Assembly (NCBI GenBank): GCA_023437225.1
Contig: JAEZGS010000025.1
Span: 1 to 64,000, forward strand
Length of the DNA: 64,000 nt
Source of the DNA: Bacteroidota bacterium
GTDB taxonomy: Bacteria > Bacteroidota > Bacteroidia > Chitinophagales > Chitinophagaceae
Direction: 5' to 3'
Positions 43,196 through 51,648 of the stretch are shown here, one piece after another. The stretch's first letter is position 1; every line of letters begins with the position of its first letter. Position numbers and translations under genes: made by a program. The notes beneath the pieces are model-generated. The model searched no databases. It had not been told where the DNA came from and saw only the letters and a program-made list of their open reading frames with translations.

Positions 43196-44479
43196 ATGGG
43201 AAAAGCGACGAGCAGCGTCCAGCCCTTAAGCGACCAGCCATCCATTCGGGAAAAGATCAAAAAACTCCGTAGCCTTAAGCCTGTTGTATCTGATATCATT
43301 GACGATAAAGGACATCAATACGTAGACCTTGTAATGGAAGGTGGCGGTACGCTCGGCATTGCACTTTTAGGGTACATCTATACACTCGAAAGCATAGGGA
43401 TCCGTTTCCTAAGTATTGGAGGCGCCTCAGTTGGATCGATCATGGCACTTCTATTATCGGCTGGTCCAATAGATCAATCGCGCGCCGGCTGGATCGAACA
43501 ATCGATACGGAATAAAGATTTCTGGGACTTTATTGATGGGGATGATGATGCGCGTAATTTCATTGCGAATGAAATGGGACGGTTCGCAGGCCGGGAAAGA
43601 TCCGGCAGCAATACAATGGATTCCCTGAGACGAGCCTGGTACTTCATGTTCATCATTGACAACCTTTCAAAGGATAAGAAAGGATTGAATCCGGGAGTAC
43701 ATTTTCATGAATGGTTGACGGAGTTGCTTGGCAAAAGACAGATACATACGATGGCCGACCTTAAAAGGCTTCGCTCCGAACGACCTGATGGATTACGTAA
43801 CCGTGTTACGGGAATGCCAATTCCCGATGAAGAATTCAATGACCCTTTGTTTGCTGAACTCGGAATCACTGCAGCGGACATCACTACTGAAACAAAAGTG
43901 ATACTTCCGAGGCACGCTTCGCTGTACTGGCAGGATGTGAATGCAGTAAATCCTGTTGACTTTGTACGCGCATCGATGAGCATACCCATTTTCTTCCAAC
44001 CATTTGAAGTATCCGGACTACCACAGGACGATGAAACGATCAACAGATGGCGGACAAAGTTCAATTACCAGGGGGCGCTACCAGAAAAAATTGTCTTCGT
44101 TGACGGAGGCATCATATCGAATTTCCCGATCGATATATTTCACGATTACTCCAAGCAACCTTCAAGCCCAACTTTGGGTGTAAAGATTGGCTATGACCGT
44201 TCGCGCTATAATAACACAACAGGTTTCTTTGATTTTGTAGGTGCCATATTCTGGTCTTCGGCACATTGCCTCGACAATGAATTCATCATGCGCAATCCCG
44301 ACTTTAATCAACTGGTATCTTACATTGATTACGACCGAAAGCGATTTAGCTGGCTAAGATTTTCAATTGATGAAGACGACAAAAAAGAGTTGTTCAAAAA
44401 CGGAGTAGATGCGGCATATACATTTCTTACAAGCTTCAACTGGGAGAAATATAAAGAGTCCCGCAAATGCATACCGTGA
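43196..44479 (+). CDS. patatin-like phospholipase
   Basis: The 427-residue protein is a predicted serine lipase/acyl hydrolase. The oxyanion-type loop is VMEGGGTLGIALLGYIYTLE; the nucleophile is Ser in IGGASVGSIMALL (GxSxG); the dyad Asp is in FVDGGIISNFPID. It has no signal peptide. ATG 43196 is used; an upstream in-frame TTG at 43175 overlaps the spacer. Substrate unknown; may act on the inner leaflet. Confidence 0.9.
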   Translation: MGKATSSVQPLSDQPSIREKIKKLRSLKPVVSDIIDDKGHQYVDLVMEGGGTLGIALLGYIYTLESIGIRFLSIGGASVGSIMALLLSAGPIDQSRAGWIEQSIRNKDFWDFIDGDDDARNFIANEMGRFAGRERSGSNTMDSLRRAWYFMFIIDNLSKDKKGLNPGVHFHEWLTELLGKRQIHTMADLKRLRSERPDGLRNRVTGMPIPDEEFNDPLFAELGITAADITTETKVILPRHASLYWQDVNAVNPVDFVRASMSIPIFFQPFEVSGLPQDDETINRWRTKFNYQGALPEKIVFVDGGIISNFPIDIFHDYSKQPSSPTLGVKIGYDRSRYNNTTGFFDFVGAIFWSSAHCLDNEFIMRNPDFNQLVSYIDYDRKRFSWLRFSIDEDDKKELFKNGVDAAYTFLTSFNWEKYKESRKCIP

Positions 44480-44499
44480 GCATTTTTCTCTGCTTATTA

Positions 44500-45135
44500 T
44501 CAAAACAAGCCGTACAGTTGTGAATCGATGCGACTAATTATCTCGCCATAGTGTTCTTCATTTTCCGGGAACTGGTTCTTATCGATATCCACAACAAGCA
44601 ATGGTCCTTCTTTGTAGCCTTCGATCCACTTATTGTAATATTCATTTAATCGCTTGAGATAATCGAGGCGAATGTTCTCTTCGTATTCCCGACCTCTTTT
44701 TTGTATCTGGGCAACAAGCGTTGGAACCGATGCCTTCAGGTAAATAAGAAGATCCGGCGGCTGCACCATTGTTTTTAATGTTTCAAAAAAGCGGAAGTAG
44801 TTTTCAAAATCCCGTTTGCTCATGAGGCCCATCTCGTGTAGGTTTGGCGCAAATATGTGCGCATCTTCATAGATGGTTCTATCCTGTACAACCGTTTCAG
44901 TACCCCGTTGTATGTCGAGCAGTTGGTTGAGTCTGCTGTTCAGAAAATATATCTGCAGGTTGAAGCTCCACCTTGGCATATCGTCATAAAAATCGAAGAG
45001 ATACGGGTTATGATCCACATCTTCAAACTGCGGGATCCAGCGGTAATGCTTGCTGAGCAACTCAGTCAGGGTTGTTTTTCCTGCACCGATATTGCCTGCA
45101 ATCGCAATATGTTTCGGTTTTTTTGTCTTTGCCAT
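44500..45135 (-). CDS. deoxynucleoside kinase
   Basis: The 211-residue kinase phosphorylates deoxynucleosides for dNTP salvage. P-loop IAIAGNIGAGKTTLTELLS (about 10-28), the DRxIYED lid in VVQDRTIYEDAHIFA and the LID arginines in QIQKRGREYEE are typical of the dAK/dGK family. It lies 22 nt behind trpS, probably in the same transcript. Confidence 0.92.
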   Translation of the reverse strand: MAKTKKPKHIAIAGNIGAGKTTLTELLSKHYRWIPQFEDVDHNPYLFDFYDDMPRWSFNLQIYFLNSRLNQLLDIQRGTETVVQDRTIYEDAHIFAPNLHEMGLMSKRDFENYFRFFETLKTMVQPPDLLIYLKASVPTLVAQIQKRGREYEENIRLDYLKRLNEYYNKWIEGYKEGPLLVVDIDKNQFPENEEHYGEIISRIDSQLYGLF

Positions 45136-45157
45136 ATAGGAGGAGTTCACGATAGGG

Positions 45158-46168
45158 TCAATAATATTTCAATCCCATTACTTCTTTCACCAGTTGCATG
45201 GTTGAACGTGCACTAGCCCTTGCTTTCTCTGCACCTTCTTCCATCACTCGTTTTAGGTATGAGTGATCGTTACGTATCTGCTCTGCTCGCTCGCGAATTG
45301 GTGATATAAATTGCACCATGTCTTCCGCGAGTTGTTTTTTCATATCACCATAACGTATCGTACACTTGTTATAATCTTCATCAAACTTCATGAAGGCGTC
45401 TTCTGCACTCACAAGTTTCATAAGCAGGAACAGGTTCTCAATATAATCAGGTTTTACTGAATTATTTTCTGCAGGACCCTGATCTGTTTTGGCTTTCATT
45501 ACTTTCTTACGGATGAGCGCGTCATCATCGGCAAGGTATAAGGTTGCAAGCTGGTTTTCGCTTTTGCTCATTTTACCCGTACCATCGAGACTCGGAACCT
45601 TGATCAGTTCCTGTCCGAAATTGAAAGCATAGGGTTCGGGAAATACTTCACCATAACGATGATTGAACCTGTTGCCAAAGTTCCTTGCCATCTCAAGATG
45701 CTGTTCCTGGTCCTTACCCACTGGTACCAATTCGGCCCGATGCAATAGTATATCCGCAGCCATAAGAACCGGATAGGTAATTAAACCCGCGTTCACATTG
45801 TCAGGATGTTGCCGCACCTTCTCTTTAAAGGTTACAGTTTTTTCCAATTCACCCATATACGCCAGCATGTTTAGCAGCAGATACAATTCAGCGGTTTCCG
45901 GTACATGGCTCTGGCAGTATAATGCAACTTTTTCCGGATCCAGTCCGCATGCGATGTTTTCAGATAGCACCCTGTGCACGTTCTCTTTGAGGTGCTGTGT
46001 GTCTGGATGGGTGGTCAGCGAATGTAGATCTGCCACCATAAAAAAACAATTGTATTCTTCCTGCATGCGCACATAATTGCGGATCGCGCCGAAATAATTT
46101 CCAAGGTGCAGGAAGCCTGTCGAGCGTATACCACTCATGACCACAGGCTTGTTCTTATTCTGATCCAT
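45158..46168 (-). CDS. trpS: tryptophanyl-tRNA synthetase
   Basis: The 336-residue class Ic enzyme charges tRNA-Trp. The HIGH-like motif is GFLHLGNYFGA and the KMSKS motif is DGTGKMSKSENQ. Substrate segments FMVADLHSLTTHPD, TYPVLMAADILLHRAELVPV and GKDQEQHLEMARNFGNRFN are conserved. It is divergent from gatC. Confidence 0.97.
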   Translation of the reverse strand: MDQNKNKPVVMSGIRSTGFLHLGNYFGAIRNYVRMQEEYNCFFMVADLHSLTTHPDTQHLKENVHRVLSENIACGLDPEKVALYCQSHVPETAELYLLLNMLAYMGELEKTVTFKEKVRQHPDNVNAGLITYPVLMAADILLHRAELVPVGKDQEQHLEMARNFGNRFNHRYGEVFPEPYAFNFGQELIKVPSLDGTGKMSKSENQLATLYLADDDALIRKKVMKAKTDQGPAENNSVKPDYIENLFLLMKLVSAEDAFMKFDEDYNKCTIRYGDMKKQLAEDMVQFISPIRERAEQIRNDHSYLKRVMEEGAEKARASARSTMQLVKEVMGLKYY

Positions 46169-46267
46169 AAGGCGGCGAAGATAAGGTTTAAAGAGGTTTT
46201 TGGGACTGATTTGTTAGGCTAAACTACCATTCAAATAATCAGCTAAGTTTAACTTCATACATATTGT

Positions 46268-46275
46268 TACATTTG
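46268..46275 (+). promoter_or_regulatory. -7 box TACATTTG of gatC
   Basis: A perfect -7 element only 5 nt before the gatC ATG, so the transcript should begin at or next to the start codon. A weak TTT sits 17 nt upstream of it. Confidence 0.55.
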
Positions 46276-46280
46276 TTCTT

Positions 46281-46571
46281 ATGCAGGTAGATGAAACCCT
46301 TATTGATAACCTGGCGCACCTGGCGCGATTGCGTTTCAATGATTCAGAAAAGGTTGCCATTGGCCAGGATCTTCAAAAAATGATCAGCTTCGTCGAAAAG
46401 CTGCAAGAGTTAGACACCACCGGCGTTGAGCCTTTGCTTCATATGAGCGACGAGGTCAATAATTACCGCGAAGACATTCCGCAGGGATCCATAAGTCGTG
46501 AAACAGGATTGAGCAACGCTCCGGATACGGACGGAACTTATTTCCGGGTACCGCAGGTTATAAAGAAGTAA
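46281..46571 (+). CDS. gatC: Asp-tRNA(Asn)/Glu-tRNA(Gln) amidotransferase subunit C
   Basis: The 96-residue subunit stabilises GatAB, which makes Gln-tRNA(Gln) and Asn-tRNA(Asn) by transamidation. Signature: LIDNLAHLARLRFNDSEK, LQKMISFVEKLQELDTTGVE and the C-terminal TYFRVPQVIK. gatA and gatB are not in the window. The promoter abuts the start codon. An ABC ATPase gene follows 10 nt later. Confidence 0.93.
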   Translation: MQVDETLIDNLAHLARLRFNDSEKVAIGQDLQKMISFVEKLQELDTTGVEPLLHMSDEVNNYREDIPQGSISRETGLSNAPDTDGTYFRVPQVIKK

Positions 46572-46581
46572 ATTACAAGTC

Positions 46582-47289
46582 ATGCACCCGATCATTCATT
46601 TGGATAGTATTGAGAAAAGTTATTTCATGGGAAAACAGGCAATTCCTGTATTGAAAGGAATCACCCTGGATATTCTTAAAAATGAATATGTGGCCCTGAT
46701 GGGACCTTCAGGTTCGGGGAAAAGTACCCTAATGAATATTCTTGGATGCCTTGACTCACCTACGGCGGGCAGATATATTCTTAACGGTAACGATGTGAGC
46801 ACAATGCCTGATGATCAACTCGCTGCCATCAGGAATAGAGAAATCGGTTTTGTTTTTCAGCAATTTAATTTGCTTCCCCGGTTATCTGCGCTGGAAAATG
46901 TGGCGCTGCCACTGGTTTATGCCGGCATGTCGAGAAAAATAAGAACCGAGCAGGCAATGGAAGTGATTCAAAAAGTAGGTCTTGAAACCCGCAGCCATCA
47001 CAAACCAAATGAGCTTTCTGGAGGACAATGCCAACGTGTGGCGATTGCGAGAGCATTGGTGAACAATCCTTCATTGATACTTGCCGATGAGCCTACAGGT
47101 AATCTTGATTCAAGAACGTCCACTGAGATCATGGAAATCTTCAATGCCATTCATGAAAGCGGCAACACCGTGGTACTTGTAACGCATGAAGAAGACATTG
47201 CACATTATGCACATCGCGTTGTTCGATTGAGAGATGGAGTGATCGAATCCGATAAGACCCGCGAGGCAAATGTTTTAGCTCATCAATAA
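46582..47289 (+). CDS. MacB/LolD-type ABC transporter ATPase without an adjacent permease
   Basis: The 235-residue ATPase has Walker A GPSGSGKST, a Q-loop in FVFQQFNLLPRLSALENVAL, signature LSGGQCQRVAIARAL and Walker B LILADEPTGNLDSRT. The signature has Cys where most relatives have Gln. The sequence resembles the ATPases of MacAB/FtsEX-like exporters; its permease must be encoded elsewhere. It is co-oriented and nearly contiguous with gatC. Confidence 0.88.
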   Translation: MHPIIHLDSIEKSYFMGKQAIPVLKGITLDILKNEYVALMGPSGSGKSTLMNILGCLDSPTAGRYILNGNDVSTMPDDQLAAIRNREIGFVFQQFNLLPRLSALENVALPLVYAGMSRKIRTEQAMEVIQKVGLETRSHHKPNELSGGQCQRVAIARALVNNPSLILADEPTGNLDSRTSTEIMEIFNAIHESGNTVVLVTHEEDIAHYAHRVVRLRDGVIESDKTREANVLAHQ

Positions 47290-47293
47290 GCAA

Positions 47294-47866
47294 CTATTTG
47301 CGAGCCCTCCAGGGTATTTCTGCAGCGTTGACTTTAAGTCCTACATAACGGGCATAAACAAACAGGTAATCACTAAGGCGATTCAGGTACTTGATCACCA
47401 GGTCGCTCACAAATTCATTATTTTCCAATAGCTGAACACAATTGCGTTCTGCGCGCCTGCACACACAGCGTACAACATGCGCAGTAGATACGGCAACATG
47501 ACCACCGGGAATGATAAATGATCTCATTTCAGGCAGTTCGAGATTCATCTGATCAATTGCATTTTCTAATAACACAACATCCTCTTCTTTCAGATCCGGA
47601 AGCTTCATGGATGGCTCTTTTTCGGGATCACATGCAAGAGTGGACCCAATTGTAAACAGCCGGTCCTGTATCTCCCTTAATATCTCCACTTCAGAAAGAT
47701 TGAAACCCGCGGCAAGTGACTGGTCGATCAATAAGCCGATAAATGAGTTGAGCTCGTCAACAGTACCATACGATTCAATTCGCAGGTTTGCTTTCGACAC
47801 TTTTGTGCCACCAATCAATGACGTCCTGCCTTTATCTCCTGTTTTTGTATAGATCTTGAATGCCAT
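47294..47866 (-). CDS. ATP:cob(I)alamin adenosyltransferase (PduO type)
   Basis: The 190-residue enzyme makes adenosylcobalamin from ATP and cob(I)alamin. The family N-terminus KIYTKTGDKGRTSLIGGTKV, ESYGTVDELNSFIGLL and the ATP-binding VVRCVCRRAERNCVQLLE are present. It is a single-domain form with no heme-binding extension. It suggests the cell uses AdoCbl enzymes such as methylmalonyl-CoA mutase (inference). Confidence 0.93.
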   Translation of the reverse strand: MAFKIYTKTGDKGRTSLIGGTKVSKANLRIESYGTVDELNSFIGLLIDQSLAAGFNLSEVEILREIQDRLFTIGSTLACDPEKEPSMKLPDLKEEDVVLLENAIDQMNLELPEMRSFIIPGGHVAVSTAHVVRCVCRRAERNCVQLLENNEFVSDLVIKYLNRLSDYLFVYARYVGLKVNAAEIPWRARK

Positions 47867-47895
47867 AAGTTAATTGCTTTTGAAATTCAGGGATG

Positions 47896-48549
47896 TTATT
47901 CTACGATTTTGCCATCACGCATATGAAGTATGCGATCGCTCATAGTGGCGAGCTCTTCGTTGTGAGTAACGATGAGAAATGTTTGCCTGAATTGCTTCCG
48001 AAGGTTGAAGAACAGCTGATGCAATTCTTTTGCATTTGCGGTATCCAGGTTGCCAGTAGGTTCATCCGCAAAAATGATCTTTGGATCGTTGATCAAGGCC
48101 CGGGCAACCGCAACTCTTTGTTGCTCTCCGCCAGAAAGCGCGCCGGGCTTATGATCCAGCCGATGTCCAAGACCGAGTGATTGAAGGAGTGTGACTGCTT
48201 TATCAGCAACATCTTTTTTTCTTCGGCCGGCAATCCAACCAGGAATGGAAACATTTTCAACCGCAGTAAACTCCGGAAGAAGATGATGGAACTGAAATAC
48301 AAATCCTATATGGGAGTTGCGAAATGCAGCTACCTGTTTATCCAACACAAAGTTTATCTTATGTCCGTCAATGGAAAGTTCTCCTTTATCTGGCTTATCA
48401 AGTGTGCCAAGGATATGAAGCAATGTGCTCTTACCTGAACCCGAAGGACCTACAATGCTAACAATCTCTCCATTTGCAATGGAAAGATCAACACCCTTCA
48501 GTACCTGGAGGTCGCCGTAATATTTCTGAATGCCTTTTGCCTGAACCAT
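47896..48549 (-). CDS. lolD: lipoprotein-releasing system ATPase LolD
   Basis: The 217-residue ATPase has Walker A GPSGSGKST, signature LSGGEQQRVAVARAL and Walker B IIFADEPTGNLDT, and the LolD-like stretch FVFQFHHLLPEFTAVENVSI that contacts LolC/E. It should extract lipoproteins from the inner membrane. No lolC/E gene is nearby. ATG 48549 is preferred over 48558. Confidence 0.87.
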   Translation of the reverse strand: MVQAKGIQKYYGDLQVLKGVDLSIANGEIVSIVGPSGSGKSTLLHILGTLDKPDKGELSIDGHKINFVLDKQVAAFRNSHIGFVFQFHHLLPEFTAVENVSIPGWIAGRRKKDVADKAVTLLQSLGLGHRLDHKPGALSGGEQQRVAVARALINDPKIIFADEPTGNLDTANAKELHQLFFNLRKQFRQTFLIVTHNEELATMSDRILHMRDGKIVE

Positions 48550-48561
48550 TATTTTCAAATT

Positions 48562-48583
48562 AAAAACGCCCTCTCGGGCGTTT
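48562..48583 (-). terminator. terminator of the DUF2795 gene
   Basis: Stem AAACGCCC / GGGCGTTT with a 4-nt loop 2 nt past the stop codon, followed on the minus strand by TT-rich sequence. Confidence 0.82.
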
Positions 48584-48585
48584 CA

Positions 48586-48807
48586 TCAATATTCGTCTTC
48601 GTTGAAGAAGAAGTCATCCTGGCTTGGATAATCGGGCCAGATATCTTCAATGCCTTCGTAGATTTCTCCCTCATCTTCCAGTTCCTGGAGATTTTCTACC
48701 ACCTCGATTGGTGCACCGCTTCTAATGGCATAATCGATCAACTCGTCCTTTGTTGCAGGCCAGGGGGCGTCTTCAAGATAGGATGCCAGTTCTAGGTTCC
48801 AAAACAT
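48586..48807 (-). CDS. DUF2795 family small acidic protein
   Basis: The 73-residue protein starts MFWNLELASYLEDAPWPATK and carries the DUF2795 core DELIDYAIRSGAPIEVVENL, followed by an acidic aromatic tail (DDFFFNEDEY). Function unknown; it is highly conserved among Bacteroidota. ATG 48807 is fixed by the strong promoter whose start site falls at about 48863, beyond which an earlier in-frame ATG (48861) would have no leader. Confidence 0.85.
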   Translation of the reverse strand: MFWNLELASYLEDAPWPATKDELIDYAIRSGAPIEVVENLQELEDEGEIYEGIEDIWPDYPSQDDFFFNEDEY

Positions 48808-48868
48808 TTGCTGCTTTTTTAATTGTCCAGGGAAGCTGATTTCTCGTCCGGTGATTCCCAAATTTTCG

Positions 48869-48898
48869 CAAAAGTAAAATTTGCATTGATATTACCAA
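48869..48898 (-). promoter_or_regulatory. promoter of the DUF2795 gene (TTG-N19-TACTTTTG)
   Basis: Perfect match on both elements: TTG (48898-48896), 19 nt, TACTTTTG (48876-48869) on the minus strand. Confidence 0.72.
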
Positions 48899-48995
48899 AC
48901 AAAGTTTTGACCGCTGAAAAACGCGCCTGAACTTTCTGCTTCAGTCTACCCTATTACAATCAACCTGCCAGTTCTGCTGGTTGCCGGCAATTTTC

Positions 48996-49817
48996 CTATT
49001 GCTGAGCCTTTTCCATCTCCCCCACCACTGCCTCGCTCACGCCAGTAAACGAGAAACCTCCATCATGGAAGAGGTTTTGCATCGTCACCATTTTGGTAAG
49101 GTCACTGAACATCGTAACACAATAATCCGCACATTGGTCGGCCGTAGCATTTCCCAGGGGACTCATTTTCTCTGCGTAACTCATGAAACCGTCGAAACCT
49201 TTGACCCCGCTACCTGCCGTAGTCTTTGTGGGTGATTGCGAGATCGAGTTCACACGAACCTTCTTTTTTGTACCATAGTAGTAGCCGAAACTTCGGGTCA
49301 CACTTTCAAGCAATGCCTTGGCATCAGCCATCTCATTGTAATCAGGAAATACCCTTTGTGCAGCAATGTAAGTAAGCGCTACCACGCTGCCCCACTCATT
49401 CAGCGCATCCAGTTCCCATGCTGTACGCAACACACGGTGCAACGACATTGCACTGATGTCGAGTGTTTTCGCATTGAAACCATAGTCCAGCTCTGTATAA
49501 TGCTTGCCCTTACGAACGTTTAGGCTCATACCGATAGAATGAAGAACAAAATCAATTCCGCCGCCAAAGTGCTTCATTGATTCTTCAAACAATTTCTTCA
49601 GATCGTCCATATTCGTTACGTCTGCTCCTATCACAGGTGCATTCACCATCTCAGCAAGTTTGTTTATTTCGCCCATGCGCAATGCAACTGGCGCATTGGT
49701 AAGAACAAGCTGCGCGCCTTCCTCATGACAACGCAATGCAGTTTTCCAGGCGATGCTTTTCTCATCAAGCGCTCCGAATATGATCCCTTTTTTCCCTTTA
49801 AGAAGGTTATACGACAT
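48996..49817 (-). CDS. fabI: enoyl-[acyl-carrier-protein] reductase, FabI type
   Basis: The 273-residue short-chain-dehydrogenase-type enzyme performs the last reduction of fatty-acid elongation and is the target of triclosan-type inhibitors. NAD-binding KGIIFGALDEKSIAW at the N-terminus, HSIGMSLNVRKGKH, and a catalytic Tyr with Lys eight residues apart in PDYNEMADAKALLES fit the FabI pattern. It is a single gene; a weak -7 (TACATTTA, 49851-49858) is upstream. Confidence 0.93.
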   Translation of the reverse strand: MSYNLLKGKKGIIFGALDEKSIAWKTALRCHEEGAQLVLTNAPVALRMGEINKLAEMVNAPVIGADVTNMDDLKKLFEESMKHFGGGIDFVLHSIGMSLNVRKGKHYTELDYGFNAKTLDISAMSLHRVLRTAWELDALNEWGSVVALTYIAAQRVFPDYNEMADAKALLESVTRSFGYYYGTKKKVRVNSISQSPTKTTAGSGVKGFDGFMSYAEKMSPLGNATADQCADYCVTMFSDLTKMVTMQNLFHDGGFSFTGVSEAVVGEMEKAQQ

Positions 49818-49885
49818 AGTTATGAAATTTATCTGCTGCTAATGAAGCGGTAAATGTAGAGAATTGTTGGTAATTAGCGGACAAG

Positions 49886-51538
49886 TCAATTCATCATCTC
49901 ACGTGCGTTTTCCAGTGCCGCAGCTGTTGGCTTTTCTCCACTGAGCATCCGGGCGATGGTTTTGATACGTTCATCATCATTGAGTATCCGGATACCGGTA
50001 TGTATTTGTTCACCTTTGATCTCTTTGTATACAAACAGGTGCTGATCTGCTTTTCCTGCGATCTGGGGTTGATGCGTTATCGCAATCAACTGCCTGCTTG
50101 TTGCAAGCCCTTTCATGATAATACCTACCTGTCTTGCTGCCTCACCCGAAATGCCGGTATCTATCTCATCAAATATCAATGTGGCGAGATCCACTGATTG
50201 TGCAACAAGAGATTTTATGCATAACATCAGGCGGCTCAATTCGCCACCGGAAGCTACCTTTCTAACCGATTCAAAACGATTGCTCCGGTTAGCATCAAAA
50301 AGGAATTCAATTGTATCAGCGCCATTTTCGTTCAGGTCAACATGATCTATCTGAACCTTCAACCTTGCATTGGGCATCCCTACCTGGTGAAGAAGTTTGT
50401 TTACTTTTTCTTCCAGCGGCTTTTGCTGGCGCGATCGATTGAGAGATAATTGATCCGCAATTTTCCGGCACGCATCGAACGTTGTTGCAATATCTTTTTC
50501 CATGCGGGCAATGTCTTCATCGATGTTCATCACCGCTTCTAGTTTCGCTGAAAGCTCCGATTGGATTTGATTGAGTGCTCGCGTAGTGGTAACGCCATGT
50601 TTCTTGAACAGTTTATAGCCAAGTGAAATTCGCTCATTTAATTTCTCGATGGCAACAGGATCGTAAGTAACCTGGTCATTTATCCGATCGATCTCACTGG
50701 CAATATCATCCAGTTCTATATGCACCGACTGCAATCTTGCTTCAACATCGCTGATGCCGGCATGATAAGAACTGAAACCATGAAGCTGGTTGAGTATGGT
50801 CTTGAGTTGTTGGACAACTGGCTGTTCGCCTTCATTAAATTGAAAAGCAATTTTATTCAGTGCGGTCTTTATTGCCTCGCTGTTCGAAAGCAATTTCAAG
50901 TCGGATTCTATTTCTTCGATCTCGTTATCCCTGAATGCGGCCTCTTCGAGCTCATCAAAGAGATACTTGTTGAAATCGTATTCTTTGTTGAACTGTTCCT
51001 TTTGCAGATGCAAATTTTTTATCTCCGCACGCTTTGCAATCAACTGACGATAGTGGTTGCGATACGAAGTCAGCAAGGATTCATTATTAGCCAGGGCATC
51101 GACCACCTCACGCTGAAACCCTGCATCACCGAGTTGCAACGTATCAAACTGCCGGTGCAGATCGACGAGCATGGAGCTTATCTCACGCAATACTTCAAGA
51201 TTTACAGGCGAATCGTTTATGAATGCGCGCGACTTCCCGCTTACAGCGATCTCGCGCCTGATCACCAGTTCATCGTCTGCATCCAGATCCTGTTCCTGAA
51301 TGAAAACTTTCACAGCCGGACGCCCGGATATATCAAACAGTCCCTCAACAAAGCATTTCTTGTCGCGCTTCAGCAAAATGGATGAATCTGCCCTGTCGCC
51401 CAGTATGAGTGATAATGCGCCCATTAGGATCGACTTACCCGCTCCCGTTTCACCGGTTATGATGTTGAGGCGCGAGGAGAAATCAATATTGATCTCGTCA
51501 ATGATGGCATAATTGCGGATCTGAAGCCGTTTAAGCAT
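49886..51538 (-). CDS. recN: DNA repair protein RecN
   Basis: The 550-residue SMC-like ATPase acts in double-strand-break repair. Walker A ITGETGAGKSILMGALSLIL (about 28-47), an SMC-type coiled coil interrupted by a short central region (about 150-350), signature VASGGELSRLMLCIKSL and Walker B ATLIFDEIDTGISGEAA are present. The protein starts MLKRLQIRNYAIIDEINIDF. Length is normal. Confidence 0.96.
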   Translation of the reverse strand: MLKRLQIRNYAIIDEINIDFSSRLNIITGETGAGKSILMGALSLILGDRADSSILLKRDKKCFVEGLFDISGRPAVKVFIQEQDLDADDELVIRREIAVSGKSRAFINDSPVNLEVLREISSMLVDLHRQFDTLQLGDAGFQREVVDALANNESLLTSYRNHYRQLIAKRAEIKNLHLQKEQFNKEYDFNKYLFDELEEAAFRDNEIEEIESDLKLLSNSEAIKTALNKIAFQFNEGEQPVVQQLKTILNQLHGFSSYHAGISDVEARLQSVHIELDDIASEIDRINDQVTYDPVAIEKLNERISLGYKLFKKHGVTTTRALNQIQSELSAKLEAVMNIDEDIARMEKDIATTFDACRKIADQLSLNRSRQQKPLEEKVNKLLHQVGMPNARLKVQIDHVDLNENGADTIEFLFDANRSNRFESVRKVASGGELSRLMLCIKSLVAQSVDLATLIFDEIDTGISGEAARQVGIIMKGLATSRQLIAITHQPQIAGKADQHLFVYKEIKGEQIHTGIRILNDDERIKTIARMLSGEKPTAAALENAREMMN

Positions 51539-51648
51539 ACTGTCTGATTGGCCTTAAAATTCCGACATAACGATGAACCGGAAAAAGTTTTTTACACGCT
51601 ATTTCTCCACAGATGGTGCAATAATGACGGTGATTTGTCGGTAATGTT

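Noticed and set aside
50720..51385. A 221-residue antisense frame inside recN
   Set aside because: Shadow of the recN coding frame; hydrophobic composition arises from the reverse complement of its charged coiled coil.
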